NCBI GenBank assembly: GCA_008802785.1
Contig: VUYT01000001.1
Span: forward strand, 248,001 to 312,000
DNA length: 64,000 nt
Source of the DNA: Symmetrospora coprosmae
Lineage: Eukaryota > Basidiomycota > Cystobasidiomycetes > Symmetrosporaceae
Direction of reading: 5' to 3'
The notes under the pieces are model-generated. The model was not told the origin of the DNA. It saw only the letters and a program-made list of their open reading frames with translations, and ran no database searches. Each line of letters starts with the position of its first letter. Positions within the stretch are counted from its first letter, which is position 1. A program made the translations under genes and the position numbers. Below are positions 34,501-43,641 of the stretch, piece by piece.

Positions 34501-35805
34501 CCATCCACCTGGAAACTGCTCGGCTGCTATGCCTGCGCGGCAACGCGGCCATGTTGGTCCAGCTGGAGTGGGAGCAAGTGGCAGAGCACGAGCAGGCATA
34601 GACTTGGGGCGGTATCCCTAATGCAATGCACCACTGCACAAGCACGTTTCTTGTTTGCGGGACACGGCGCTGGCTGGCGCGTACCGCACATGCAGAGCGA
34701 AACGGGGGGAGAAAAGGAGCCTTACATTATCTGGAAAGTTCTTGAGGAAGCCGCTGTACGCCTCTCTGGTTCTCTCGAGGTCTCCCTTCTCCGAGGCGTC
34801 TGCAATGAGCTGCAACCATGCCTCGCCATCGAACTTGTCTTTCGCCACGCGCTGTCGGAGTTTTGCGAGGCGTGACAGGGCCTCCGGCTTGCGGTCGTGA
34901 GAGGCCGCTGCGAGCTGTGACGAGCCGGTCGGGCGAGGAGAGCCGTAGTTGGCCTTGCTGCCGGACATCACTGCGGGAGCTGCTGATGTCTGCGCCTGAC
35001 CGGAGTTGGTAGGGTAAGGACTGTTGCTCTCGGATTGAAGGTGGCTGGGAAGGGGGCTCTGGTAGTCGACAGCAGCAGGTTGGGATGGCTGCTCTTCTTT
35101 GATTGTCTGCTGAGCCGAAGCCGGCTGGCTGCTCGATGTTTCTGAAGGTGGTGCGAGACCTTCGCTCGGCTGGGTGTCCATGGCCGTGGAGTCGGGGCCG
35201 TTCGAGTTGGTGTCCGCTTCACCAGTGAGTGCCGGTTCTATGGACGGATGCCGACCACCATCGTTAGGCTGTGATACTTCTGTTGACGTGGGACCCAGCT
35301 CGGGTCCAGCGTTCTCGAGGGAGCCGAGAAGCTTGTCGAGTGCGCTCTGCGCGTCGGTCCCGTCTGCGCCATCCCCTTGGCTGTTCTGGGTGGACGCGGC
35401 CTGCAGCACATTGTCTTGCTGTGTCTCCTGCGCTGTATCTGGCGCTTGCTGTTGCTGTTGCTGTTGCTCTTGCTGTTGGGTATCCGCTGCTGGATTAGTG
35501 CCTGGAGAAGGAGCTTTCTCGCCTTGAGCAGCGGAGGGTGACGGGACTGGAGCGGCTTCTTCTCCTGACTGTTTGGCGGCAGCAGCATCCGCTGATGCAT
35601 CATCCTGAGCAACAGCGTTCTCGAGATTCATATCGTGAGCCTCCTCGCCTTGGCTGGCTTTTTCGGTATTGGCTGTTGCGACCTCGGACTCTCCATGCTC
35701 CTGCCCCTTCCCCTGCTCGAGCGTCTGCGTCTGCGTCTGCGGCTGGGCAGGCTCTGCGATGCCGTTCGACTGGGACTGGGCAGCGTCTTCGTCCATCTGA
35801 TCCAT
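31564..35805 (-). CDS. RNA14: mRNA 3'-end processing factor Rna14 / CstF-77
   Basis: HAT-repeat scaffold of cleavage factor IA, needed for pre-mRNA cleavage and polyadenylation. Predicted about 1142 residues from exons 35805-34726, 34262-33972, 33886-33465, 33389-32689, 32623-32471, 32409-31822 and 31757-31564. The first 300 residues are Gln/Ser/Glu-rich. HAT repeats begin near LAKLRQRVAKDKFDGEAWLQ and include AREWIAFADLELSHGNN, VALWQFYLTYIRRTNP, SLLLHYAYIESEESKG and ARAVFERSIAKIPAEKARPL. The Pro-rich C-terminal part ends with the conserved Rna15-binding element GPILDWQHLLHLLMTTNIP. No ATG exists upstream in the first-exon frame before a stop, so the start is placed at the first internal Met; an earlier 5' exon is possible. 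The first intron is long, 463 nt. All internal junctions keep frame. Confidence 0.9.
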
Positions 35806-36304
35806 CACAGTCTCGTGCTCCTCCTCCACCTCGGCGTACTCGCTCTGGAGTTGATGACTCCCCTGCTGCACTCGACCGTCACCGTTTGCTGCTGCTGCTG
35901 CGATGAACTCGTCTGTCGTCTCCTTCAGACGAAAGTGAAGCAGGGACAACCGGAGTGGTTCAGGCGACGACACTGACGACGACGAAGCAATGGCTACGGC
36001 TCTCTCGTGGGTGATACGTTATATGTGGATGTCGCTCTGACACGTATCTCTCCCTCTCTCTGTGCCCGGTAGGAGCAGAGTAGAGCCGAGCAGGGAAGGG
36101 GGGGAGGGGGAGGAGGGAGGAGGGAAAACGGTCGAGGAGGATGACCCCAGCACCCTCGCCCAAATGACTAGTATCGATACAGTATGCACGTGTTACTCTA
36201 GACGACAGGCATCATGTACAGTGAATGGTATTCGATGGGATCGGAAGGGTCTGCCGTTGTTGCGCTCTTGCTCTTGCTCCCGATGACCAGGCTGGCCGTG
36301 TGTC

Positions 36305-36328
36305 TGCCTGCCTGCCTGCCTGCCTGCC
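36305..36328 (+). repeat. TGCC tetranucleotide repeat
   Basis: Six direct copies of TGCC, about 260 bp upstream of the predicted Pom33-like start. Confidence 0.85.
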
Positions 36329-36430
36329 AGCACACCTGCTCAGACATCCACCCACCCACCCACATCCCCCATACATCACACACATAGCAAGATGGCACGG
36401 ACAATGTCAATCCCTCACTATGTGCGTCTG

Positions 36431-36470
36431 CATCGCATCGCATCGCATCGCATCGCATCGCATCGCATCG
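36431..36470 (+). repeat. CATCG pentanucleotide microsatellite
   Basis: Eight perfect copies, 40 bp, about 115 bp upstream of the predicted Pom33-like start, so in its promoter or 5' UTR. Confidence 0.95.
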
Positions 36471-36575
36471 GCCCTGCTGCTAAGGGAATGGAGGGGAACG
36501 GACGGGGCCTGTGACGACAGCGGACTCGACAGACGATTGCACTCCAGGATGGGAGGCCAAGGCTGATGAACTGCG

Positions 36576-36625
36576 ATGCAATGCAATGCAATGCAATGCA
36601 ATTGCTATGCTATGCTATGCTATGC
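36576..36625 (+). repeat. ATGCA and TATGC pentanucleotide repeats overlapping the start codon
   Basis: Five ATGCA copies (36576-36600), one imperfect unit, then four TATGC copies (36606-36625). Because 5 is not a multiple of 3, the array offers ATG codons in all three frames. Those at 36586, 36607 and 36622 are in frame with the Pom33-like protein. Confidence 0.9.
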
Positions 36626-37994
36626 TATCTGCACACCGTTTCCTCAATCGCGCACAGGCATGGGCAGCAGGGCACGCTATCGTTCTTCTCACGGCGCTCT
36701 ATGCCCTCGTCGGCCTCGTCACCTTCAGGCCGCACCCATATGCATACAAGCTCAGCTACCTCGGCGCGACCGGTGCGTGCGGGTGCGAGTGCGCATGCTC
36801 TGCTGTGCTATCTCAACTCCTCACTGACTGAAACCGCCGACTGCTGTCACCCCGCTCCTTCGCCGCCTTCATAGCGTCATGGGTGGGTGGTCACCTCCCC
36901 GACATGTCGGCCGTCGGGACGTTCTGCCTCTCTCCGTGTGCTTCCAGCTAATCTAATCCTTGCACGGCTCCACGTCCATCTACACCCAACAGGGCATCGT
37001 GGTGGTGAGTCTGGCGCTCGGCACGCGAACGCAAACAAGCCTAGCCGCTCACCCTCACACTTATCCCATCTCTCCCTCACAGTACAAATCCCTAGGCATC
37101 CCATCGCTGAACAGGGCCTACATCCAGCGGGCTCTACTCGACGAAAATGTCCAGTATCTCCTGCTCGCCCTCTACTGGAACTTCCGTGTGTTTCACTCCT
37201 TGCTGCCTGGCCAGTCACGCCGCTAATGCAACGCCGCCGCCTTTTGCAACCCCCTCGCCGGCCACACAGTCGAAAAGCCAATCCCCTTGACGCTCATCCC
37301 GTTTGCCACTTTTTCGCTCTTCCACACGCTCACCTTTGTGCGCTCACTCCTGCCAAAGTCGCCCGCAACGCCAGGCACGGGTGCCGGAGCCAAGAAGTCG
37401 GCAGAGGGCCCAAAGCCAGCCGCAACCGCAGCCGCCGCCGACAAGGCCGCGCAGCAGGCAGGTGGCGCGGCAGCGCAGCTCAACAAGCAGCTCCAGGTGT
37501 GGATAAAGAAGAACTACGAAACGGCCATGCTGTTTGTCAGCTACTTTGAGGTCGTCGTCATCATGGGCCGCGTCATTCTCGGTGCCATCTCGTACGTCTC
37601 CTCTATGCGCACACACCGATGAGCACGAGCTGAGACTCACAACTACGTTTCACCCAGCTTCCGCAACTCGTTCGGGACGCCACTCGTGTTCGCCATGTTC
37701 CTACGCTTGCGCTACTACCAGTCGGCCCAGACGAGGAGCGCATTCGGATACGTCAGCAAGCAGGTCGACGCCGTCTCTGCGCATCCGTCGTGCCCAGAGC
37801 CCGTCAAGAAGGGCCTGAATACCGCTCGCGATCTGGTGCGCGCCTCCTGCTGTGTTTACCTGCAGCGAAAGGAGCGGGCCGCTGAAGTTCCCGTCATTGT
37901 TTGCCCTGCGCAGGTCATCCGCTACGGCTCGAGCATACTGCAGGGACAGGGTCAGGGCCAGCCGCAGGGTGCCGCACAGCCAGCGGCGCGTTAG
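36586..37994 (+). CDS. Pom33/Tts1/TMEM33 family ER and nuclear-envelope membrane protein
   Basis: Integral membrane protein family that shapes ER tubules and helps place nuclear pores. Predicted 296 residues from exons 36586-36772, 36875-36882 (8 nt), 36993-37004 (12 nt), 37083-37185, 37270-37591, 37658-37835 and 37914-37994. Membrane segments: AWAAGHAIVLLTALYALVGL; ASWGIVVYKSLG, formed only by joining the two tiny exons; NVQYLLLALYWNF; LTLIPFATFSLFHTLTFV; and MLFVSYFEVVVIMGRVILGA. LRLRYYQSAQTRSAF and the basic tail follow, as in the family. An Ala/Lys-rich loop lies between the third and fourth conserved blocks. The start is uncertain because it falls in pentamer repeats; Met codons at 36607 and 36622 are equally plausible. 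All phases agree. Confidence 0.85.
36875..36882 (+). other. 8-nt microexon of the Pom33-like gene
   Basis: CGTCATGG after a TTCATAG acceptor and before a GTGGGT donor. It adds Ala-Ser-Trp in phase 1 to phase 0. Skipping it would shift the frame. Confidence 0.7.
36993..37004 (+). other. 12-nt microexon of the Pom33-like gene
   Basis: Encodes Gly-Ile-Val-Val between a CCAACAG acceptor and a GTGAGT donor, phase 0 on both sides. It restores the family sequence SWGIVVYKSLG. Confidence 0.72.
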
Positions 37995-38936
37995 AGCGTC
38001 ACCTTGCTACGCGTGTCGCAGTAATCGAGAAGACCGCAGCCTGCATAGAAGCCGAAACCGCACAGCGCGATATATGCAGCGCCGACTCTCTCGCCAGTCA
38101 AGCCCAGCTTCTCTCCACTGATCAGTCGGCTCTTTTGGCGGTCATTGTGCATACTCACTGCGATATTAGGGGTACTCTTTTGCCGATCTTACGCGCTCCT
38201 CGCGCCATGAGACCTGCTGCGGCTGGCCCGCAGAGGAAAGTGCGCACCAAGACTGTTCTCCGACGCTTTGCAGACATCTACACAGCTCTCGCTTATCCCA
38301 TTCATCGACCTCCGGACTGACGAAATGTCGCCCGAGATGTCCCAGTGAAATTGCACCCACTAACACCCCAGATAATATCGTCAAATTCGCATCGAGAGAC
38401 GCTTCGCGACTGTAACGCACGCAGCAACCATCAGCAAAAGGACGATTCGAGAGCCAAGGCACTGGCATCAGTGTCATGGTCCAAGCACGCTCACCATGTG
38501 TGTATCCATTGTCGACGCGTATTGGCGCTCTCCAGTTCTCTCCGTCATCACAGCGCGTCTTCCGTCAGCTGGACGCTTCTTTGGGCCGAAGTCTCGTGGT
38601 CGCAGATCTCTGCGGCAGGACGAGGTCAAGTTACGGTACGATTCACTCTGCTTGAGCCTCTATAGCCCTCTGGTCTCAACGGGACTCGTCCCGATTGCGC
38701 CGGCCACAGGAAGATCATCTTCCCTTTGTTCTACTCGCGTCATCTCCGTCGTTGACAAGACTGACAATGTCGGTCGATGATAGTCTGACCGGCGGGGACC
38801 GCTTCCCTCTCCCTGCTTCTACTAATCCATCCGATATGCACTTTCTTGGGCTTGCTGTACTTTGAGCCACTGCGGGAATCCATTGTTCAGCTTCAACAGT
38901 GCGCTCGTCCAATCTCAATACACTAGGGTCCGTGCC
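37995..38936. other. Intergenic region of about 0.9 kb
   Basis: Lies between the Pom33-like and F-box genes on the same strand. No recognisable exon, RNA gene or repeat. Confidence 0.5.
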
Positions 38937-40277
38937 ATGTTCTCGGAAGACTTCCTGGATGCCCTGGCTTGCGACGAGTCGGACACTGAGGTCGACGAGT
39001 GAGTATGCGCTTTTTACTGCGTGTATCGCCCAATTCACCAGCTGACAAGCACCCCGTCTTGCGCTTTCAGGCCGGTGCCTTTCAGCGAGCCAATCGCTCC
39101 AGTCAGAGTCAACAGTGGCACGAAGCTGCTCGACCTCCCTGACGAGCTGCTCGCGCCCATTTTCCAGCTCTTTGCGCCCATCGTGCGCTTCCAGAGACCC
39201 GTTCCGCCTCCACCACACGGGATCGCCGCATACGAGGTCGTGCATTTGGGCGATCGCGCCGCATTATGCAGCCTCGCCCAAGTGTCTCGCCGAATCCACA
39301 ACCTGGCTACGCCGATCCTATACCGCGATCTGGTCTGCCTCAAATCAGACTACCTCAAGCCGCATCAGAAACCACACGAGTTCGCTGCAGGCCTGCTATA
39401 CTGCCTCAGTCTCGCCCTCCAGCGCTCCGACACGAGCGCTTTCGCGACTGCGCGTTCGGTCAGCGTACGCTATCATGCCCCTATCTCAGCGCGGGGCGCG
39501 GGCGTCGGCGACGATGTTCGCAGGCTCATTGCCGCGTGCTCGGGACTGCGAATCTTGCAGCTGCGTGGGCTCGAAGCGCTCCGAATCCTAGATATCACTG
39601 GCATCCCGCTTGCCCTGCCAGAGCTGGATCGACTCGACATCACAGCAGGCCCATCTGCAAAGACCGCCTCGGCGCCAGTCAACTTCGCTGCAGGATTACA
39701 GCTTGCGGCCATCCGTACCCTTGTCCTGAGTAGCTGTGAAATCAGCTCTGAGGCATTCCTGCGCCATAGCGGCATGTGGCTGGGCTTGGAGACGCTCGCC
39801 CTCATGGCTCCGGTATCGACCGAAGACCTTCGCATCGATTTTTCTAGATTGCCGGCTCTTCGATTCCTTATCCTGGACGGAGCAGCGCACCCCGACCTGA
39901 CAGCTACATCCTCGTTGCTGGATGGGCAGCGTCCGCAGGTCATGGAGCTCGGCGTCAGCCTCTACAACGTCGAAGACGGTTGGGGTATCCTGAATGCAGT
40001 CACGCGCGGCGCCAATGACTTCGGAAAGCTAGAGACGATCAACCTCAAGCTCGATGCCATTCAGAATCGTCTAGGCTTTTCAGAAAGCATCAACCGTGAC
40101 GAACGGATGAGAAGGGAGGGTCTCGCATATCGATTGTCGCAGTTCCTGGACAAGCTCCTCGAGGCGAGCCAGACTTTTCCGTTCCGCCTTCAGCCGCAGC
40201 AATACCCCATGGACTACGACAGGTATCTCCAGACTGCACGCCAGGTCTACAATGCTCCCTGGGGTAGATGTTATTGA
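38937..40277 (+). CDS. F-box protein
   Basis: Predicted 422 residues from exons 38937-38998 and 39071-40277 (phase 2). A short acidic start, MFSEDFLDALACDESDTEVD, precedes the F-box LLDLPDELLAPIFQLFAP, which would bind Skp1 in an SCF ubiquitin ligase. It continues AALCSLAQVSRRIHNLATPI and LYRDLVCL, the usual F-box end. The rest is Leu-rich with irregular repeats such as LRILQLRGLEALRILDITGI and LPELDRLDI, resembling divergent leucine-rich repeats of basidiomycete F-box proteins. Such families are large and variable, so no substrate can be named. It converges with the repeat-precursor gene, 95 bp between stops. Confidence 0.82.
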
Positions 40278-40372
40278 TGTATGCGTTCCCAAGCCCTATT
40301 TCTGGTCATGACTGTTGTGGCTTCGTGGCCTTGATACTGTGTTGCGCTTGATTTGCTCAACCGGCACACACT

Positions 40373-41061
40373 CTATAGACCAAGCCCCTCCTGCAGTGTT
40401 CCTACGTTCTCGACAGTAGAATCGAGCGTGTCCTTAACGCCTTCCACCTCACTGGCGACGATCTCGTTGATGGCATCGAGCAGGCCGCGTTTGCCGAGAC
40501 CGAGACCTTCCTCGAGGGTGCCGACCTACGGGACGCTCTGCCTTTAGCGCTGTATTCGGTGACTAGTGCTTTGCCCTTATAGCTCACATTCTCTACCGTT
40601 GAGTCAAGAGTATCCTTGAGGCCCTCAACCTCGCTCTCGACAATATCGTTGACGGCGTCGAGGAGGCCGTACCGCTTGCGAAGGCCCAGACCCTCCTGTA
40701 GTGTGCCGACATTCTCCACAGTCGAGTCGAGCGTGTCTTTGATACCTTCGACTTCGTTCGCGACAATCTCGTTGACAGCGTCAAGCAGTCCTCGTCGACC
40801 GAGACCGAGGCCTTCTTGAAGGGTCCCGACGTTTTCGACCGTGGAGTCTAGAGTGTCCTTGACGCCCTCGACTGAAGAGTCGCACGCGCGGCTAAGGTGA
40901 TCAGTACTGATGTCGGATTGCAGAAGGGCCGGAGCCGGCTTACCCTCATTGGCGACTATTTCGTTGATGGCGTCGAGAAGACCCGGTCGCGCCACCGGTG
41001 CAGCGGCACTGAACCCGATGGCAAGGGAGCAGAGCGCTGCAAGGACAGCTGAAGTGCGCAT
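40373..41061 (-). CDS. Secreted kexin-processed repeat peptide precursor (KEP/Rep1-like)
   Basis: Predicted 208 residues from exons 41061-40588 and 40525-40373 (phase 0). Residues 1-21 form a signal peptide: MRTSAVLAALCSLAIGFSAA. Four units follow, each beginning GLLDA and ending EGLGL: residues 27-90, 91-130, 131-171 and 172-208. Units are divided by GRR, RKR and GKR, which are Kex2 cleavage sites; the last unit ends at the stop codon. Unit 1 carries an extra 24-residue stretch with the only Cys after the signal peptide. Each core has about 37 residues and is strongly acidic (unit 2: 8 acidic, 1 Lys). Established parallels are fungal KEP precursors, including Ustilago Rep1, whose peptides coat aerial hyphae. 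Function here is unknown; surface, signalling or host-interaction roles are all possible. Confidence 0.85.
40376..40983 (-). repeat. Four tandem 37-residue coding repeats
   Basis: Repeat units in transcript order: 40983-40792, 40791-40672, 40671-40588 continuing at 40525-40487, and 40486-40376. All encode the block VEG(V/I/L)KDTLDSTVENVGTL. Unit 1 is longer because of a 24-codon insertion; unit 3 is interrupted by the intron. Confidence 0.9.
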
Positions 41062-41184
41062 GTCTGATGTGTGAAAGTGCTGCAGGGAGGAGTGTGCCGG
41101 AGTAAGAGGTCCGTTGGGTGGGTATGCGAGTGAGGATGTGTGGGAGGAATGGAAGGAGAGAAGCGGACGCACACCAATTCCTGC

Positions 41185-41190
41185 TTTATA
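41185..41190 (-). promoter_or_regulatory. TATA-like box of the repeat-precursor gene
   Basis: TATAAA on the minus strand, 124 bp upstream of the ATG, a plausible distance for a fungal core promoter with a leader of about 90 nt. Confidence 0.45.
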
Positions 41191-41207
41191 CCTGCGAGCA
41201 GACATCC

Positions 41208-41213
41208 CTTATC
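41208..41213 (-). promoter_or_regulatory. GATAAG site
   Basis: GATAAG on the minus strand, just upstream of the TATA-like box. It matches the core bound by fungal GATA factors, but a hexamer alone is weak evidence. Confidence 0.3.
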
Positions 41214-41580
41214 GTCATGTCAGTGTCTAGTCTCGCTTGGCCAGTCGTCATACAGGGCCTTGCAGCATCTAGCAGTGTTTCCCGGTGGCGGATTTTCGCT
41301 ATCCGGTCGCCCCTGCTACAGCGCTACTCTCGGACTCCCTGCAGCGATGACTTAGTGCCATCATCTGTCGAGGAGCAGAATGCCAGGCAGAGACGTGTGC
41401 AGGCAGCGAATCATGGCGACTCCTGCAGCCATGCGGATGACCCGCCGGTGGGCTTGGACTACGGCTCCGGGGTTGCGACTAGCGGCAGTGATGCATCGAG
41501 CTAAGGGTTATATCATGTCCCGGTGACGATCTTGCGAGAGGTTGAGGGAAGCGAAGATGTGCAGGCGAAGTGGTCCAGCA

Positions 41581-41594
41581 GATAAGGGCTTATC
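41581..41594. promoter_or_regulatory. Inverted GATAAG pair
   Basis: GATAAG-GG-CTTATC, two GATA cores in inverted orientation separated by 2 bp, about 520 bp upstream of the precursor start. Closely paired GATA sites are typical of functional fungal GATA elements. Confidence 0.4.
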
Positions 41595-41986
41595 AGAGCG
41601 CGGGTGTGCCTAACGCCACTAGCGCAGCCGAGACCCGCGGGGATCTGCTTCTCCAGAGCCGAATATCGGATTGCCTATCAGAGCGAGCGGGAGCGGTACT
41701 GCGACATGGATGAGTGATAATGGTGTGTCATCTCGCTTGCCCGCGCCTTGCGCGCCCACAATCCTCATGGTGGTCCGCAGGCTGCAAGCGAAAACATCGT
41801 TAGGTGGCGAAATTGGCCAGACGGCGCACGACTTAGTCCATACTACCTCTCATCCCCTCTGCGTAGACTTCCTTTCGAGCAGGTGTATGGATACACGGCA
41901 CCCCTGGGTGCTCTACTTCGGAATACACGAGCCAAAGACGCGGGAGATACCCAAAAACTCGGACGAAAGATGCGATTTTGGTACGG

Positions 41987-43641
41987 CTACGCTGCCTTGG
42001 CTGCTGCGCGCTGCTTTGCTGCTTGTGCGATAGCGTGCTCCTTGCCGATGAGATGGCTCGTCGCCTCGACCAAGGCCTGATGCATGAGATGGGTTATTAG
42101 CGGGACCGCACAGCCCGAGGCGACGTGACGTGGACTTACCATGAGCTTGCCAACGTCGTTGCTCCATTCGTTAAGCACCTTGTACGTGCCCTTGTTGACC
42201 TCTCTGAAGTCGACGATCCCGGCAGGCCTGTCGATCTTTGCGTAGACCTGCTTCGCGACGACCATTTTCGCAAGGCTCTGCTCCGTCTCTGCCGCATCGA
42301 GGTCGAGGAGCTGACTGAGGCGCTTCAGCCCCACGCGGGTGTAGTACTTTGCTATTGTGCGAATGTTGTGCTCGACGACGCGCTTGTGCAGCTCTTCGAA
42401 CCGCTTTTCGCCCTGTCCCGCCGTAACCTTCTGCTCAATGTCTCCGTCCACGCCTGCAGAACCGTTGGCGCCAAAGACGCGCGTCTGGCGCAGGCCCGGA
42501 CCGTAGAGCGACTCGATGCGCGGCCACCGTGTCAGCTCGGGTGTGGTGAAGCATTTCGCGAGGCTGAGGCAGTCCGGGAGCTGCTGCAGCTTGTCGTCGT
42601 CGTCCTTGAGTATGCGGTGCAGGAGGTCGTTCTGCTCGTTGTCGTACGGGGCGAGGACGATGAAGAAGATGATGTTGCGCAGGATGGCCTGCCACTTGTC
42701 GTCCGAGTCCTTGATGCTCGGCGTGGCAAATAGCGAGCGGTAATGCTTTGCGACGTCGAGGTACTTGTCCATCTGGAGCGCGTAGAGGATCATGAGGCCG
42801 TAGAACTTGAACTTGAGATCTTCGTTGCTCTCCTCCTCGAGCCACTTCGTGTTGATCTTTTTGCTGACAATCTGGAGCATGTCCCAGTTCTCCTTTGCGC
42901 GCAGCAGGCGCATCTGCTCCAGGATGAATTCGAGCTTTTCACGTCGCTCCATCGAGGCAAATGTCTCAACCTGGAGGTCCTGGAGCAGGTCGGATGCGGC
43001 CGTGATGTCGCCCTCTGTCTCCTTGATGGTAGCCAGCAAGCGGGTCACCCTTGCGCGCGGGACCTCGAGGTAGATCTGGTCAAAGTTTAGAGAGAGCGAA
43101 GACAGAGGTAGAGCAAGCCAATATCAGCTACTCAGCTCTGATGCGCTTGCACGCTGCGGCTCCGGTCATCCAGGGTCTGAATGACGCGTCATTGCCCGTC
43201 GCCATGCCCGGTCTGGATTCGCCGACATTGACCGAAACCCACCTTGCCCTCTGTGACGTCCCTCAGCGTCTCTATGAGCTTGAGCCTGTGCCCCTCCCCC
43301 CTTTCACTCTGGTCGAGCTCATCGAGGTACTCCATTGCCCTGTCTACCATCCTGCGGGTCGCCTCCCTGAGCTGGCCGTGCTTCCTGCTGAGGCCCGACA
43401 GCTGCGAGTTGACGCCGTCCCAGTCGTGTGCATCGTGGAGGACGTCGATGATCTTGACGAGGACGCGCGATGTGCTGCTCAGGTCCGCAGCATTCCTCGC
43501 CTGCTTCTCCAGGACGAGGAGGCGGTCCACTTTCGACGATGACGGTGACGACGCCTCGTCCGCGCCATCCATGGCGGCAATGAGCGCGTCGACCTCCTTC
43601 GTGTAGTCTGCCTCCTGCTTGCGAGGGGCAATGTCCGACAT
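41987..43641 (-). CDS. RPN5: 26S proteasome lid subunit Rpn5 (PSMD12)
   Basis: PCI-domain subunit of the proteasome regulatory-particle lid. Predicted 474 residues from exons 43641-43243, 43075-42140 and 42076-41987, all phase 0. The N-terminal helical repeats include RLLVLEKQARNAADLSSTSR and EYLDELDQSERGEGHRLKLI. Conserved blocks: IYLEVPRARVTRLLATIKE, GDITAASDLLQDLQVETFAS, EFILEQMRLLRAKENWDMLQ, KFYGLMILYALQMDKYLDVA and IIFFIVLAPYDNEQNDLLHR. The PCI region holds IRTIAKYYTRVGLKRLSQLL and KQVYAKIDRPAGIVDF. Length fits the family (about 450). It is divergent from LRP1 across 172 bp. Confidence 0.95.

Larger units (their letters stand above)
35806..36585. other. Divergent 5' region with several microsatellites
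   Basis: Upstream of both RNA14 and the Pom33-like gene. The same frame as RNA14 stays open to near 35973 without an ATG. Beyond that are a G/A-rich tract near 36090-36130 and TGCC and CATCG repeats. Confidence 0.5.
41062..41986. other. Upstream region of the repeat-precursor gene
   Basis: About 925 bp between the precursor start and the 3' end of RPN5. It contains a TATA-like box, GATA-type sites and no convincing exon. An open frame on the + strand near 41118-41504 lacks any recognisable domain. Confidence 0.5.

Noticed and set aside
34174-34875. Open frames on the + strand across the first RNA14 intron
   Set aside because: They run antisense to confirmed HAT-repeat exons and have no domain or splice support.
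38000-38930. A missed exon or gene between the Pom33-like and F-box genes
   Set aside because: No frame shows coding-like bias or a recognisable motif. The F-box gene has its own ATG and a good first intron.
40373-41061. Repeat precursor as a ustiloxin-type RiPP
   Set aside because: Those precursors carry short cores with a conserved Tyr for cyclisation. Here the cores are about 37 residues and helical, with at most one Tyr, and no UstY-like or other tailoring gene is nearby.
40373-41061. Repeat precursor as a cationic candidalysin-like peptide
   Set aside because: The overall Kex2 layout is similar, but the cores are strongly acidic and differ in sequence, so function should not be transferred.
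41118-41504. Possible small + strand gene upstream of the repeat-peptide gene
   Set aside because: No recognisable domain and no supporting splice sites; the region also holds the likely TATA and GATA elements of the neighbouring gene.
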